The position numbers and the translations under genes are program-made. A stretch of DNA of 64,000 bases from Bidens hawaiensis (Eukaryota > Streptophyta > Magnoliopsida > Asterales > Asteraceae). The notes beneath the pieces are model-generated. The model had not been told where the DNA came from and did no database searches. It was given only the letters and a program-made list of their open reading frames with translations. Each line of letters starts with the position of its first letter. Position 1 is the first letter of the stretch. This document shows, one piece after another, positions 25,867-37,902 of the stretch. Location: contig JAIQDT010001950.1 of NCBI GenBank assembly GCA_021521415.1, positions 62,001 through 126,000 on the forward strand, written 5' to 3'.

Positions 25867-27466
25867 ATTTCCACATTCAAAAAATATATGTATTAAATAT
25901 ATTATTATTAGCAAATGTATATAAAACAAAATGTCTGGATGGAAAAATCTCCAAAACATACCTCTATCCAAAAGAGTAAAATCAACTTCTTTAGCTTTAT
26001 TACAAAATTTTACTTTCATATATGTATGGCCCACCTTTCTGTATTCAAAATGCTTAATAAAGTTATACATCTAACAGAAATGAAACAGAGTATATAAACA
26101 CAATAAATATATATATATATATATATATATAGAGGATCGACACCATGTGAGAACCATTTGAAAATTGAGAGTCATAAGAACCATTTTTGATCATAAAAAA
26201 CCCAAAAATAAAAAAATAATCACAAAATAAAAAAAAAGCGCAAAAATGAGAAAACTAAAAAAACCAAAATTCTTATTTATCATCCCGGTTTCATAAAAAA
26301 AGCGTCTTGGTTTAGCTAAATTATACATATATCTAAAATATGTACATACATGTTTTTTTATATGCATATGTACAATTTTAGGTAAATAATAATGCACATA
26401 TGCGTACACTACGTAACTAGATATTAAATAAATTATACACGTGTATAATACGAAGGTTTATTTTATGAAACCGGAATGAAATATAAGAATTTTGGTTTTT
26501 TTACTTTTTAAAAATTTGTGTTTTTTTTTTGTTTTATAATTTTTTTAAATATTTTTTAGAGATTTTTTAGTGGTCTAAAATGGTTCTCAAAGTTCTCGAT
26601 TTTCAAATGGTTCTCTTAGGATTCTTACCCTATATATATACACACATATATACAGACACATACATATTAGTACCTGACAATGGATTAATCACATGAGTCA
26701 ACATCATACATGGGGCCACAGCGTTCATCACATTCCTAAAGGTTCCTTAAGCAGTCGTTACATAAGTTTTCTTATCAAACAGAAAAATGTGAAAATTATA
26801 GTTTACTACTCTATAAAAATATAAAGATCTAATGACATTGCAAAAAACTAATAGGAACAAATTTCACATACCGTGAGAACCAGGTGTCTGACAACGACCA
26901 CGGCCAGTGCGTCCACCACGGGTTCGACCACGTGGACTCCTTCCACGGCCCCTAGTGACAGGTGATGAAGGTTGACCTCGAAACGGCCTTTCAGATATCT
27001 CCTTCTCTATCAGTGATGAGCAAACCCGTATCAACAACCGCTTCCTGTGGTTTTACTTCTGTGGGGCCCGCTGATGTGGATATGCCACTAACAACAGCAA
27101 CAGACTCTACAGCCATGGTTCCATTCATCATTTCCATCATCCTTGAACTTATCTATTGAATTCTCGGAAGCGGTCTCTTCTACCTCAGTTACACCTTCTT
27201 CCTCATTTTTGCCTTCATTGTCCTCCATAGTTAACTCAGGTTCTTCAGTAATTTCGTCTTCATCTGATGAACCCGTTTCTCCATCATGATCACTTCCATC
27301 TTCACATGTATTAGACAGTTAATAACATAAGTTTAGTAATAGGAGTATACAAAGTGTAAATATGATTTATATGCGGTACAATCGTAAGATTAATTACCTG
27401 TTACTGGCTGCAATTGTGAGTCCTTCACCTTTGGGTGCAAGTTTTCGAGGTTCAACCATTGGTTTT
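25850..27466 (-). pseudogene. C-terminal part of an NUA-like gene (second copy)
   Basis: Minus-strand exons: 27466-27398 (PMVEPRKLAPKGEG, donor AG|GTAATT), a region about 27312-26877 and a last exon near 25866. The middle region reads an acidic tail (SSDEDEITEEPELTMED) and ends with an Arg-Gly-rich stretch (TRGRGRSPRGRTRGGRTGRG) before a GT donor. Acidic and RG-rich tails fit the NUA C-terminus. The stronger link is that the downstream exon and 3' flank are shared with the clear NUA copy at 21.3-24.1 kb. The acidic and RG parts are in different frames, with at least two frameshifts around 27130 and 26990, so this copy is broken. Its upstream part continues at 49744 beyond the inserted 22-kb element. 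Confidence 0.5.
26131..26632. mobile_element. MITE with long inverted ends
   Basis: Inverted ends share GAGAACCATTTGAAAAT and its complement ATTTTCAAATGGTTCTC, continuing through AGAACCATTTT. Inner arms pair around CCGGTTTCATAAA and TTTATGAAACCGG. About 500 bp, non-coding, within a TATATA-rich intron of the NUA-like fragment. Confidence 0.7.
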
Positions 27467-27843
27467 TGTTGGGCCAAGTTTATGTGGTTTGTACTTAATA
27501 GAGTTATAATGGGCTTGGGTGCGGGGTTCTATGTAAACCGAGAACACGTTTGTGCTCTCGATGGGCTTTTTACATTTCGGCCAGTGTTGGTTTACCTATA
27601 TATATATGTCATATTGTGTATAGGGTTAAAGTTGTTGGTTTTGACTAGTTGTTTATTTTCACATTTGTATCATTGTAAGTGCTTATGCACCAGACGTATT
27701 TGCTAATATACGTGTGTTTTGAAGCAATCTTGTGTCACCATCTTGTGTTAATACGTGTTCTTGAATCAATGAGTATAGGTATTCCGCACCTATACTTGTT
27801 ATATTGATATCATAATTGTAGTGATCCAGATTCGGGACTTAAA
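27467..27843 (+). repeat. 5' LTR of the SIRE-type element
   Basis: Starts TGTTGGGCCAAG, ends GATTCGGGACTTAAA (the 3' copy ends ACTTACA). A TATATATATA stretch near 27598 can serve as TATA box. Contains ACCGAGAAC and GCTCTCGAT, members of the TTCTCGGT motif family. Confidence 0.9.
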
Positions 27844-27845
27844 AT

Positions 27846-28396
27846 TGGTATCAGAGCCTTAGACCTTATTCAGGCTCGTTATTGTGATATCAAAGATTCG
27901 AGAATAGTTTTTACGGTGGCCTTTTTGTTTTTCCGGTGAGTGTGTGATCGGAGAAGAAGAATAGGAGATATTTTGGCCAAAGATTGACTTATTTTTGGAA
28001 ACAGTTTGAATCCCACTAAAATAGGGATTAAATTGTTGCCAAAATCCACTGGTCAAACCTTTTCTCGGTGTTTTCGGCTTAAAAACAGAGTTCCTGGCGA
28101 AGAAATTGAGCTCTCAGTTGTTTTTGATCTCTGTCACACTTTGCTTTCGGCCACTGGTTGTTTTCGGTCAAGTAGTTCTCGGCCTTCAACAGTTCTCGGT
28201 CAAGGATTGGACAACACCAGCGTTCTCGGTCAACGCTTAGTTACAACTTGAGTTTTCGGTCACGTTTTGGCCAACCTCAGTGTTCTCGGTTAACCTGTTC
28301 TCGGTCATCCTTAGTGTTTTGGGCCCAGTCTGTTGGTTTGGGCCTGTTCTCCTTGGACTTGGATAATTGGACTTAATTTAGTTGGACTTAATTGAA
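27846..28396 (+). promoter_or_regulatory. Primer-binding site and leader with donor site and TTCTCGGT repeats
   Basis: TGGTATCAGAGCC (27846-27858) is the primer site. GTGAGT at 27936-27941 is a consensus 5' splice site. From about 28060 to 28310 TTCTCGGTCAA-type motifs occur about eight times. No ORF of note before the gag start at 28397. Confidence 0.75.
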
Positions 28397-28423
28397 ATGG
28401 CTCAGTTAACTAACACTAGTAAC
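28397..28423 (+). pseudogene. First nine codons of the SIRE gag, cut off by insertion
   Basis: ATG at 28397 opens a frame MAQLTNTSN ending exactly at the nested element. The frame resumes at 37903, after the duplicated GTAAC, in phase with the main gag frame. This shows the nested element entered codon 9-10. Confidence 0.75.
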
Positions 28424-28961
28424 TGTAGGTCCCCCCCTGGGGGGTCGCCGATCGATACGAGATCCGCACGAGGTCTAGGAGTGCGGAATCCTCCTAGACT
28501 CGTTAATGGTGTACAAGATGAAGAACACAAACACGTACACGAACAAATACACGAACAAATACAAGAACGGGATAATCAAATCTGCAGATTCTTATATAAT
28601 AATCAAAACACTTACATACCAAACATGAAAACAAATGACACGACCGACCCGAGGTGAGCTCTACCTCGGGCCGTCCCACACGGCTCACTCTCTCGGTTTC
28701 TCTCTAGCTAATTAATCTTATCACACAATACTCTGATTTCTGGATTCTTAACCTAAACAAGACACACGTATATATATATATATAAACTTCAGTAGGCGTC
28801 AGTAGGCGAAGTTGTTCATAACTTCGCCTATGGCGAAGTTGTGATAACTTCGCCTAAGGTGAAGTTGTCCTAACTTCGCCGTTGGCGAAGTTGTTCTAAC
28901 TTCACCTATGGCGTCTCCGCTGGTCTGAATTGCATAGCGACGGTCACAAAATGCACCAACA
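28424..28961 (-). repeat. LTR copy A (3' LTR of the composite)
   Basis: On its own strand it starts TGTTGGTGCATTTTG and ends GGGGGGACCTACA. Holds four inverted GGCGAAGTT/AACTTCGCC pairs at about 28806-28912. AAAGGGGAGAC just outside (28962-28975) is the purine tract. Confidence 0.88.
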
Positions 28962-30074
28962 GTCTCCCCTTTGACCGTTGCTCTCAATTCTAACAAACAC
29001 AAAAGATCATCTGTTACAAAACATGCACCAACAGACTCCCTCTTAACTGATGATCTTCTGTTTGCTCAACAACCAGCCGTGTCTGAAACTGTCGTGTAGC
29101 TTCACAAATCTACCAATCACCCAGCGTCTTCCATATCAGATCTCCCCTTCAGTGTAAGCTTCTCCGACTATAATGATTGAGGTCTTTGAAATGCATGCAT
29201 CCTTGTGCCAATAGATCATCTCAACCAATCACGTGAGTCCATCTGACTTCACCAACACGTGAAGTTGGGCATCCTCCACAACTTCACCAACTCGTCGGCA
29301 TACGATAAGGTTTAATCTTCAACTACTCAACATCAAGTGATCAATTTCATCACAAAACCACCTTGACAGAATTTAACACATGACCATTAATTAATCTGAA
29401 GCATCTTCAATCACCAGGGATAACGATCAAGAACATAAACACTTTAATTCCCGATTAAATCCAACTTGTTCCAGAATTTTCACTCTAATAAATAATCATC
29501 ACGTTTCAGGATCCAATTCTCGAACGCCTTGAAAATAACATAAATAATATGCTCTGATCGCAATCCAGTAATGACGAAAACCTTCAGTTCAATTTGACTT
29601 TCTTCAGCTGGTCAACCTCGAACAACAATTTCATTGCCCACAAACACCCAAATATGTGTCAATATCCAGTTTCAATCAATATCCCATTCACAAACTCAAC
29701 TCCATATCCAGAGTTGACAAGTATTTGTTCACACGTAAGACCAAGAGATAACAAGTTTCACTCGTTGACGGAACAACGTCTTCGGTCTCACAATAATCGT
29801 GTACACCTGGCCATACAGACGAAAACTCCAAATACTTTTTTTTTTTTTTAACTTCGCCGAGAAGTCAACTTCGCCTGGCTATAACTTCGCCTGTCCATAA
29901 CTTCGCCAGACCTTATATCTTCGCTGAAACCCTACGAACAGTGACGGCAACTTCGCCTGAATCCCATAACTTCGCTTGCGGCGCTGTTCGGCCAGAAACG
30001 CACAAAAACGTGCCAGAAACACCAAAACGCCGATCTCGAACCATAGCATAAGAGCCTAAGGCTCTGATACCACA
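28962..30074 (-). mobile_element. Noncoding interior x1 of a short non-autonomous element
   Basis: About 1.1 kb between LTR A and LTR B, with a primer site (TGGTATCAGAGC read on the minus strand at 30061-30072) next to B and a purine tract next to A. So A-x1-B alone has every cis feature of a short LTR element. An AACTTCGCC cluster lies at 29850-29975, just after the primer site. The short ORFs found here recur in x2 but look random, so I treat the segment as noncoding. Confidence 0.8.
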
Positions 30075-30634
30075 TGTAAGTCCCCCCGGGGCGTCGCCGA
30101 TCGATACGAGATCCGCACGAGGTCTAGGAGTGCGGAATCCTCCTAGACTCGTTTATTGGTGTAAAGATGAAGAACACAAACACGTACACGAACAAATACA
30201 CGAACAAATACAAGAACGGGATAATCAAATCTGCAGATTCTTATATAATAATCAAACACTTACATACCAAACATGAAAACAAATGACACGGCCGACCCGA
30301 GGTGAGCTCTACCTCGGGCCGTCCCACACGGCTCACTCTCTCGGTTTCTCTCTAGCTAATTAAACTTATCACACAATACTCTGATTTCTGGATTTCTAAC
30401 CCTAAACACGACACACATATATATATATAAACTTCACGGGCTTGGGCCTGTAGGCGAAGTTGTTACAACTTCGCCTATGGCGAAGTTGATATAACTTCGC
30501 CTATGGCAGAAGTTGTGCTAACTTCGCCTATGGCGAAGTTGTTATAACTTCGCCTATGGCGAAATTGTTCTAACTTCGCCTGTGGCGTTCCGCTGGTCAG
30601 AATTGCATAGCGACGGTCACAAAATGCACCAACA
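30075..30634 (-). repeat. LTR copy B
   Basis: 560 bp, same family as A. Five inverted GGCGAAGTT pairs at about 30450-30590. It serves both as 3' LTR of the core and as 5' LTR of x1. Confidence 0.88.
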
Positions 30635-30779
30635 GACTCCCCTTTGACCGTTGCTCTCAATTCTAACAAACACGAAAGATCATCTGTTACAAAAAAATGC
30701 ACCAACAGACTTCCCCTTGGCAGTAGCTTCATGTCTTGATCTTCAAGCACGTGTCTTGTAACCTTCAATCTCTTTGTCT

Positions 30780-33716
30780 TCATGCATGTACTCCTTCTCT
30801 CACACATACCGTGACTACTCGCTGATATTTCCTCGCTTCGTCTTTCCAAGCAGGAATATAAAATATCTTCTTTTCATTTAACACCTGCAGATCAGCTTTC
30901 GATAAATTAACAAGATGCATCGAATCATACACCCTCAGCACTTCTTGTTCGTCTTCATCTTCCATCACGGCTTCAGCAGTCTGGCAATCAACATACCACC
31001 ATTTAAGATTCTTCAACACATCTTGAGGTATAATTTTCATTGGAACCTCCTTAATGCATCGGATCGGTTTGTATTTCATCACCATCCATGGCTTGCCATC
31101 TGCTCTCATTCCCCTTTCTTTATCTTCAACAAGTTTTCCCTTCTGCGGTTTCAACAGCTCAAACTTCTTCTCTTTTATACTCTCTTTCCATACAATTTTC
31201 CCAATGACTCTAGCCATATTATCGTCATTTCGATTGATTAACCCCAATCTGGCTAAGTCTTTCACTTCACATTCCGGCAGTGTATTCAACGACCTTAACA
31301 TTCTTTTAAAATACTGAACGCCGTCATACCGTTTAATCACAAAGAGCTTCAACTACTCATCATAGATCCAGCAAATAATCCCTTTCTTCGCTTCAGCATA
31401 ACCTTTAATATTGTAACTCTTCTTAAACATTGTAGGGACCGCCGGTTTCTTCGTTTTGACGAACCACTGAGCCAAGCCTTCCTTCCACCTAGGCTGCTCT
31501 TCCCATTCAGTCTCATCGATTACTGTCTCATTACCCATATCTGCTTTCTCCACACCTGGAATGTCATGCACCACATTCTCTTCTACTATTTCACCTTCTT
31601 CAACATCTTCTTCAATCACAATCTGTGCGCCAATCTTCTCAATCTCCTCAATTGGCAGCACATCATCATCAAACAACACATCATCATCTAATTCTTTCAA
31701 AGCATCAATCACATCATCTCCCATCTCCTCGTCATCAACCATCACCACCTCATCACCACCAGAACCGCCAGCTGCGCTTGCAGACTCCCCCTGAGCTGTT
31801 GAAGTCCCAAGAGCTTGAGTAGTTCTTGGCAACTCACCACCTGCACCTTTCGATGCATTGGGATCATCGTCTCTGTCATTCCTCTTCTTTGTCCTGAGCT
31901 CGTCGCCTTTACAGCTCATCTCCCCCTGAGATGCCAAGAACTCCTTCATAGCATCTATAATTTTCCCATGTTCAACCAGGAGGGACGACAGTAGTTGATT
32001 TTCTGCTACTAGGCGCTGAATAGACTGGGTCTGGATAAGATTCACCCTTGACTGCTCTGCCACGACCCGTTCCAGTGCGGCTATTCTTTCCGAGTCTGAT
32101 AGGGTTGCATCGAAATCGAACCTCATATGCGATAAATCGTGAGTGTACTGAGGAGGGATTTCCGATGAAACCGGGACATCAGAAGCAGCTGTGGACGTAA
32201 CCGCAGGTGGTATCGTGACCGACAACCCTGCAGTTGCAACGACTGTCGACTCAACAAATTGTGCAACAACCTCCGACGGAGTAAGCGTTGGAGGCGGCAA
32301 CGATACGATATCTGGAGTCGTCAGCTGGAGTGTGATAGACGGGAGGCCAACAGATGATGTTGTAGCCACCACGGGTACATCGGTGGCGCTTAAACTTGTG
32401 ACCTGTAGTGATGTAGGAACAATCGACATACCTGACAGTGCGGGCGGAGCGAAACGTACAACTCTTGAAGTCTCTCCAGCTCCCATACCTGCACCTGTCC
32501 TTTCCCGTCTTGAACGTCTAATCAACTTGTGAATATCCTCTTCTTCTTCTTCTGACACACTAACATCATCTGTCCTCTTTCTCTTCCCAAACGTCCTCTC
32601 TTGAGCCACCAACATCCTTCTCGCCTCATCCATAACATCATCAAGATCTGAGTCAGCCACCGTCGTAGCTGCTCTAGTAACACGCACAGTCGAGACACGG
32701 TCAACTGGGATCTGAACGTTCTCCTCTGGATCCACCCGATCCATATCGAAGAATCCTTGACCTCCGAATTCTGCATCAAGGTCCACTTCCTCCTCCGGTG
32801 ACACAACAGGAGCAACACATATAGCTTGAGATGCTCCTGCCTGTTGTGGTGCCGGGTCTCTGAACTCATCCCCACGAGCTGGCACATACCCCTGGTTTAT
32901 TAAGTACCCAAAGAGTGGAGTATGCCTTGGACGCAGTTCAGGCTTGCTCCTCGCGCTGGATGTTCGGCATTGAGCGAAGATACGTTTGCTCACACTCTCC
33001 ACGTATCTTATTGGACGTCGATGAGGCAACGTGGGAGCAACATGATTCAAGATCATCTGAATGAATCTTGGATACATGATGAACCTTTCACGAGCCATCG
33101 CTCTCCTCTGTCTATCGATCTCATAAAAGACCATCTGACTAAAGCTATAACGTTTGTTATAAGTCAGAGCAGTCATTGCTGACTGCATGGTCGCACCCAT
33201 ACCATCAGTGCCCGCCTTCCTCCCAGACATGCAGACAATCATTACGTGCATGAGGAAGCGCCACTGATCAAGTAGGAAACCCTTCCTCCGTTGTGTATCG
33301 CCCAATGGACCAGAATAGCCCATTCGTAGAAATGCTCCATCACGGAACGGAGCAACAAACTCTGTAGGGTCATCCCTAGTCTCCTCTCTAAAACGTAAAG
33401 CCACCCGAATTTGTTCAGACGAGAACTGAACTTCTTGATTGTTGACGGTTGCTCGCATAACCGGGGGCTCAACGCGGCAATCGTATTCCACCGTCTGCTA
33501 AAAATCCTCAATATTGGGTAAGGATATCGGCAGAGTAGTTGTGATCGCGTGGAATATCCGCGAGCGAAGGAGGAATGTAATAATCTCGCGGTAATCCTCC
33601 ACACCACTCGCATCTGGGTCTAAGGTAATGTACATGTTGTGCCCAGGGAAGAATTGTCTCTGGTTATCTCCCCCGTCATCGCCACCAGCACCTCCAGCAC
33701 CAGCAACAGCAGCCAT
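30780..33716 (-). pseudogene. SIRE-type extra ORF (aORF) of the composite core
   Basis: One frame of about 979 codons from ATG 33716 to 30780, broken only by TAG at 33498-33500 and TAG at 31353-31355; both lie in a position explained by a single C-to-T or G-to-A change. The N-terminal 200 residues match the extra ORF at 46767 (DFW motif, then CMSGRKAGTDGMG against CISGRKGGSDEIS, and MYPRF). The middle is low-complexity and acidic with a Lys-Arg patch. The C-terminus is a conserved globular-looking stretch (VIKRYDGVQYFKRML). This protein type is abundant in Asteraceae gene sets under misleading names and has no recognised domain. It follows pol in SIRE elements where others carry an env-like ORF, but I see no clear signal peptide or membrane span. 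Confidence 0.75.
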
Positions 33717-34490
33717 ATCTGCAACAAACGAACCAAGTTAGATAAACGTTAAGGCATAACACAAGTTCGCTTGTTACCATGAGCGAAGTTGTGATGAAAT
33801 CTGTATAGGTGAAGTTAAAGGTGGGGCGAAGTTGGGAAAAACTTCGCTTCATCTTTAAGTTCGTCTAATAACTAATAAGTAAAAAGGTCCAGGCGAAGTT
33901 AATGATAACTTCTCCTTACCACAACATCGCCTCAGGCGAAGTTAAGCCTCAGCCGAAGTTAAACCTCAGGCGAAGTTACGGATAACTTCGCCCAACCCCT
34001 AAGTTTGCCTGAATCTGAATCGGCGACAGTAAGCAGATTCAAACTTCGAAAAATCTGATGTTTTAGGTTAGTTTGACGATTGAGGGTTCCGAAACACATG
34101 ATGTTAAGACAATATGGACGATAAGTTCGTTCATGACCACTTAGAGACAAGTTTTGAAATTCAAACATCCGACGGTCGGAGGTCCATAACCGGGTCAAAA
34201 CGACCACTGATTAACATCGGAGAGCAATGATTATACGATATAATGACACCACGAACCTTGAATCGTAACGGAAACTGAGAAAAAGAACAAGGAATCGGAA
34301 TAAACGACAAGTTCGCCGGAAAACTGGATAAGTTCGCCGATAAATACGGAGGATAAGTTCGCTGAGTTTGAAAATAATGAAACTGTTGACCTTAAAAATT
34401 CCTTTATATAGGGGCGGAGTTACACACGCGAAGTTGTGGATAACTTCGCCTAGGGCAGGCGAAGTTAATCACAAGTTCGCCGATTTTACT
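33717..34490 (-). promoter_or_regulatory. aORF leader with acceptor site and GCGAAGTT repeats
   Basis: Immediately before the ATG lies TTTGTTGCAG (acceptor AG at 33719-33720), with CTAAC (33737-33741, minus strand) 18 bases upstream as branch site. Between about 33775 and 34475 the GGCGAAGTT motif and variants occur about ten times. Confidence 0.7.
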
Positions 34491-35039
34491 AAATAAACCC
34501 CTATAGTTTGAACATTTTGCAATTAAGTTTTAAACTTCCCTTTAAGAATAAAATAACACGATCAAGTCCAAGTAACCAGATATAAAAGCATACAACTACA
34601 TAAAAAGAAAACTTTTAACAATTAAAGTTTAAGGGATCAAATTTCAGTCTTTACAAGGGACTACTACGTTTTAGAAAAGATCCGAACATGAATCATACTA
34701 ATTACGTGACTGTCACATAGATCCGTGTTTAGCTGTATTATGACATAAAGAAACAGGTTGTAGGCAGGTAAATAACTTAAAATGGTTTTCATCATTTCTG
34801 TGATACGAGTTAGGTTCAATTATGCCTCAAAATTTAAGTGGGCAACAACTCAGAGATTATGATGCCTCCTATCTATTCTCAAAGCGTATTTGGCTTTTCC
34901 CAAGTCACCCCGAATTGACTTCGACCCATATTGTCTGGTTAAGTTTGTAAGTACTCTTCATCTGCTTCCCGTTCTCTTTCTTACTCCATGATTGAGAAGT
35001 CTTGACATTGTCAGCTGTAGAATGTTTCAATAACTCATA

Positions 35040-35080
<41 letters not shown>

Positions 35081-35726
35081 GATAAACATATACATAGACT
35101 TTAGAGTAGTAAACAACTGCAAGTCCCGAATCTGGATTACTGCAGTTTCTTCACACACTATCTTTACGGGAATCAGAACATTTATGGGCTCGTGTATGAC
35201 TGGGTAATCGCTTTTCTGCCTATCATTCGGAAAGATATATATGAAGACATGCAAAACTCTTAAGGAGTTTCCACGTAAAATCGAGTAGATTTAGTTTGTA
35301 TCACATCTACTTTTACGCACCATAAAAAGCTACCATGACATACAATGACTGTTCTAAAGCCTTTTAAGCCTAATAACTTCACTAGTTAAACACACCAAAG
35401 CAGTATATCTATCATTTTCCAAGGTTGGATCAATTTTCTGTTAAACATAGTAAAGTAACTTCTTACGAAGTAGTAGACTTGAAAAATAATTTCATTTCCC
35501 AAAAAGAAAAATTTTAACATCAATCGCCCCAACCAAAACAAAGTCTTCAGGTAAACGGCTATCCCTAAGATCCAATGGATCAGCTGGACCGACCACATAC
35601 TAGTACGTGTCCTTCTAACTAAGTATGATCGACTAATTTTAAGCGAAAGAATGAAAACACATCATAAACCGCCCCGGTCACTTTCAGTCATCTGGTTAAT
35701 GGCTATCCGCATATTCTACAAGTAGA
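34491..35726 (-). other. Conserved SIRE pol-aORF spacer in the core
   Basis: Noncoding. On the minus strand it is homologous in order to 44590-45740 of the host SIRE element: shared blocks include ACCCAGTCATACACGAGCCC and ATACGCTTTGAGAA-AGATAG. A 38-base T run lies at 35041-35078. The block ends abruptly at LTR C, marking the point where gag-pol was lost. Confidence 0.75.
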
Positions 35727-36184
35727 AATGGTGTACAAGATGAAGAACACAAACACGTACACGAACAAATACACGAACAAATACAAGAACGGGATAATCA
35801 AATCTGCAGATTCTTATATAATAATCAAAACACTTACATACCAAACATGAAAACAAATGACTCGACCGACCCGAGGTGAGCTCTACCTCGGGCCGTCCCA
35901 CACGGCTCACTCTCTCGGTTTCTCTCTAGCTAATTAATCTTATCACACAATACTCTGATTTCTGGATTTCTAACCCTAAACACGACACACATATATATAT
36001 ATATAAACTTCACGGACTTGGGCCTGTAGGCGAAGTTGTTACAACTTCGCCTATGGCGAAGTTGATATAACTTCGCCTATGGCAGAAGTTGTGCTAACTT
36101 CGCCTATGGCGAAGTTGTTCTAACTTCGCCTGTGGCGTTCCGCTGGTCAGAATTGCATAGCGACGGTCACAAAATGCACCAACA
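35727..36184 (-). repeat. LTR copy C, one end deleted
   Basis: Lacks the roughly 80 bases that would include the CCCCAGGGGGG end of the LTR and is fused directly to the pol-aORF spacer. Four inverted GGCGAAGTT pairs at about 36026-36131. Confidence 0.85.
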
Positions 36185-37322
36185 GACTCCCCTTTGACCG
36201 TTGCTCTCAATTCTAACAAACACGAAATATCGTCTGTTACAAAAACATGCACCAACAGACTCCCTCTTAACTGATGATCTTCTGTTTGCCCTTCAACCAG
36301 CCGTGTCTGAAACTGTCCTGTAGCTTCACAAATCTACCAATCACCCAGCGTCTTCCATATCAGATCTCCCATTCAGTGTAAGCTTCTCCGACTATAATGA
36401 TTGAGGTCTTTGAAATGCATGCATCCTTGTGCCAATAGATCATCTCAACCAATCACGTGAGTCCATCTGACTTCACCAACACGTGAAGTTGGGCTTCCTC
36501 CACAACTTCACCAACTCGTCGGCATACGATAAGGTTTAATCTTCAACTACTCAACATCAAGTGATCAATTTCATCACAAAACCACCTTGACAGAATCTAA
36601 CACATGACCATTAATTAATCCGAAGCATCTTCAATCACCAGGGATAACGATCAAGAACATAAACACTTTAGTTCCCGATTAAATCCAACTTGTTCCAGAA
36701 TTTTCACTCTAATAAATAAGCATCACGTTTCAGGATCCAATTCTCGAACGCCTTGAAAATAACATAAATAATATGCTCTGACCGCAATCCAGTAATGACG
36801 AAAACGTTCAGTTCAATTTGACTTTCTTCAGCTGGTCAACCTCGAACAACAATTTCATTGCCCACAAACACCCAAATATGTGTCAATATCCAGTTTCAAT
36901 TAATATCCCATTCACAAACTCAACTCCATATCCAGAGTTGACACGTATTTGTTCACACGTAAGACCAAGAGATAACAAGTTTCACTCGTTGACGGAACAA
37001 CGTCTTCGGTCTCACAATAATCGTGTACACCTGGCCATACAGACGAAAACTCCAAATACTCCTTTTTTTTTTTTTTTTTTTAACTTCGCCTAAAGTCAAC
37101 TTCGCCTGTTCATAACTTCGCATGGCTATAACTTCGCCTGTCCATAACTTCGCCAGACCTTATATCTTCGCTGAAACCCTACGAACAGTGACGGCAACTT
37201 CGCCTGATGAACAATAACTTCGCCTGCGGCTCTGTTCGGCCAGAAACGCACAGAAACGTGCCAGAAACACCAAAACGCAGATCTCGAACCATAGCATAAG
37301 AGCCTATGGCTCTGATACCACA
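36185..37322 (-). mobile_element. Noncoding interior x2, duplicate of x1
   Basis: Collinear with 28962-30074 along its whole length, with primer site next to LTR D, purine tract next to LTR C, a poly-T run (37063-37081) and an AACTTCGCC cluster (37082-37225). Confidence 0.82.
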
Positions 37323-37666
37323 TGTAGGTCCCCCCTGGGGCGTCGCCGATCGATACGAGATCCGCACGAGGTCTAGGAGTGCGGAATCCTCCTAGACTCG
37401 TTAATGGTGTACAAGATGAAGAACACAAACACGTACACGAACAAATACACGAACAAATACAAGAACGGGATAATCAAATCCGCAGATTCTTATATGATAA
37501 TCAAAACACTTACATACCAAACATGAAAACAAATGACACGACCGACCAGAGGTGAGCTCTACCTCAGGCCGTCCCACACGGCTCACTCTCTCGGTTTCTC
37601 TCTAGCTAATTAATCTTATCACACAATACTCTGATTTCTGGATTCTTAACCTAAACAAGACACACG

Positions 37667-37698
<32 letters not shown>

Positions 37699-37897
37699 TC
37701 AGTAGGCGTCAGTAGGCGAAGTTGTTCATAACTTCGCCTATGGCGAAGTTGTGATAACTTCGCCTAAGGTGAAGTTGTCCTAACTTCGCCGTTGGCGAAG
37801 TTGTTCTAACTTCGCCTAAGGCGAAGTTGTTCTAACTTCGCCTATGGCGTCTCCGCTGGTCTGAATTGCATAGCGACGGTCACAAAATGCACCAACA
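37323..37897 (-). repeat. LTR copy D (5' LTR of the composite)
   Basis: 575 bp; the extra length relative to A is mainly a longer AT dinucleotide run (about 37667-37694) and one more GGCGAAGTT unit. Confidence 0.88.
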
Positions 37898-37902
37898 GTA
37901 AC

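Larger units (their letters stand above)
28424..37897 (-). mobile_element. Composite LTR element nested in the SIRE gag
   Basis: 9474 bp flanked by TSD GTAAC (28419-28423 and 37898-37902). Four LTR copies of one family lie in the same orientation: A 28424-28961, B 30075-30634, C 35727-36184 (one end cut) and D 37323-37897. Read along its own strand it is D, x2, C, core, B, x1, A, where x is a noncoding 1.1-kb interior and the core carries a pol-aORF spacer plus an extra ORF like that of SIRE elements. A and D resemble each other more than B and C, and B and C resemble each other, for instance around the AT microsatellite. No gag or pol remains, so it moved with proteins supplied by relatives. 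Confidence 0.85.

Noticed and set aside
29594..29851. 85-91-codon ORFs repeated at 29594 and 36818
   Set aside because: They recur only because x1 and x2 are duplicates; composition is not protein-like and they end in a poly-T run.
31561..32532. Plus-strand Ser/Thr-rich ORFs opposite the aORF
   Set aside because: Antisense shadows of the acidic low-complexity middle of the aORF.
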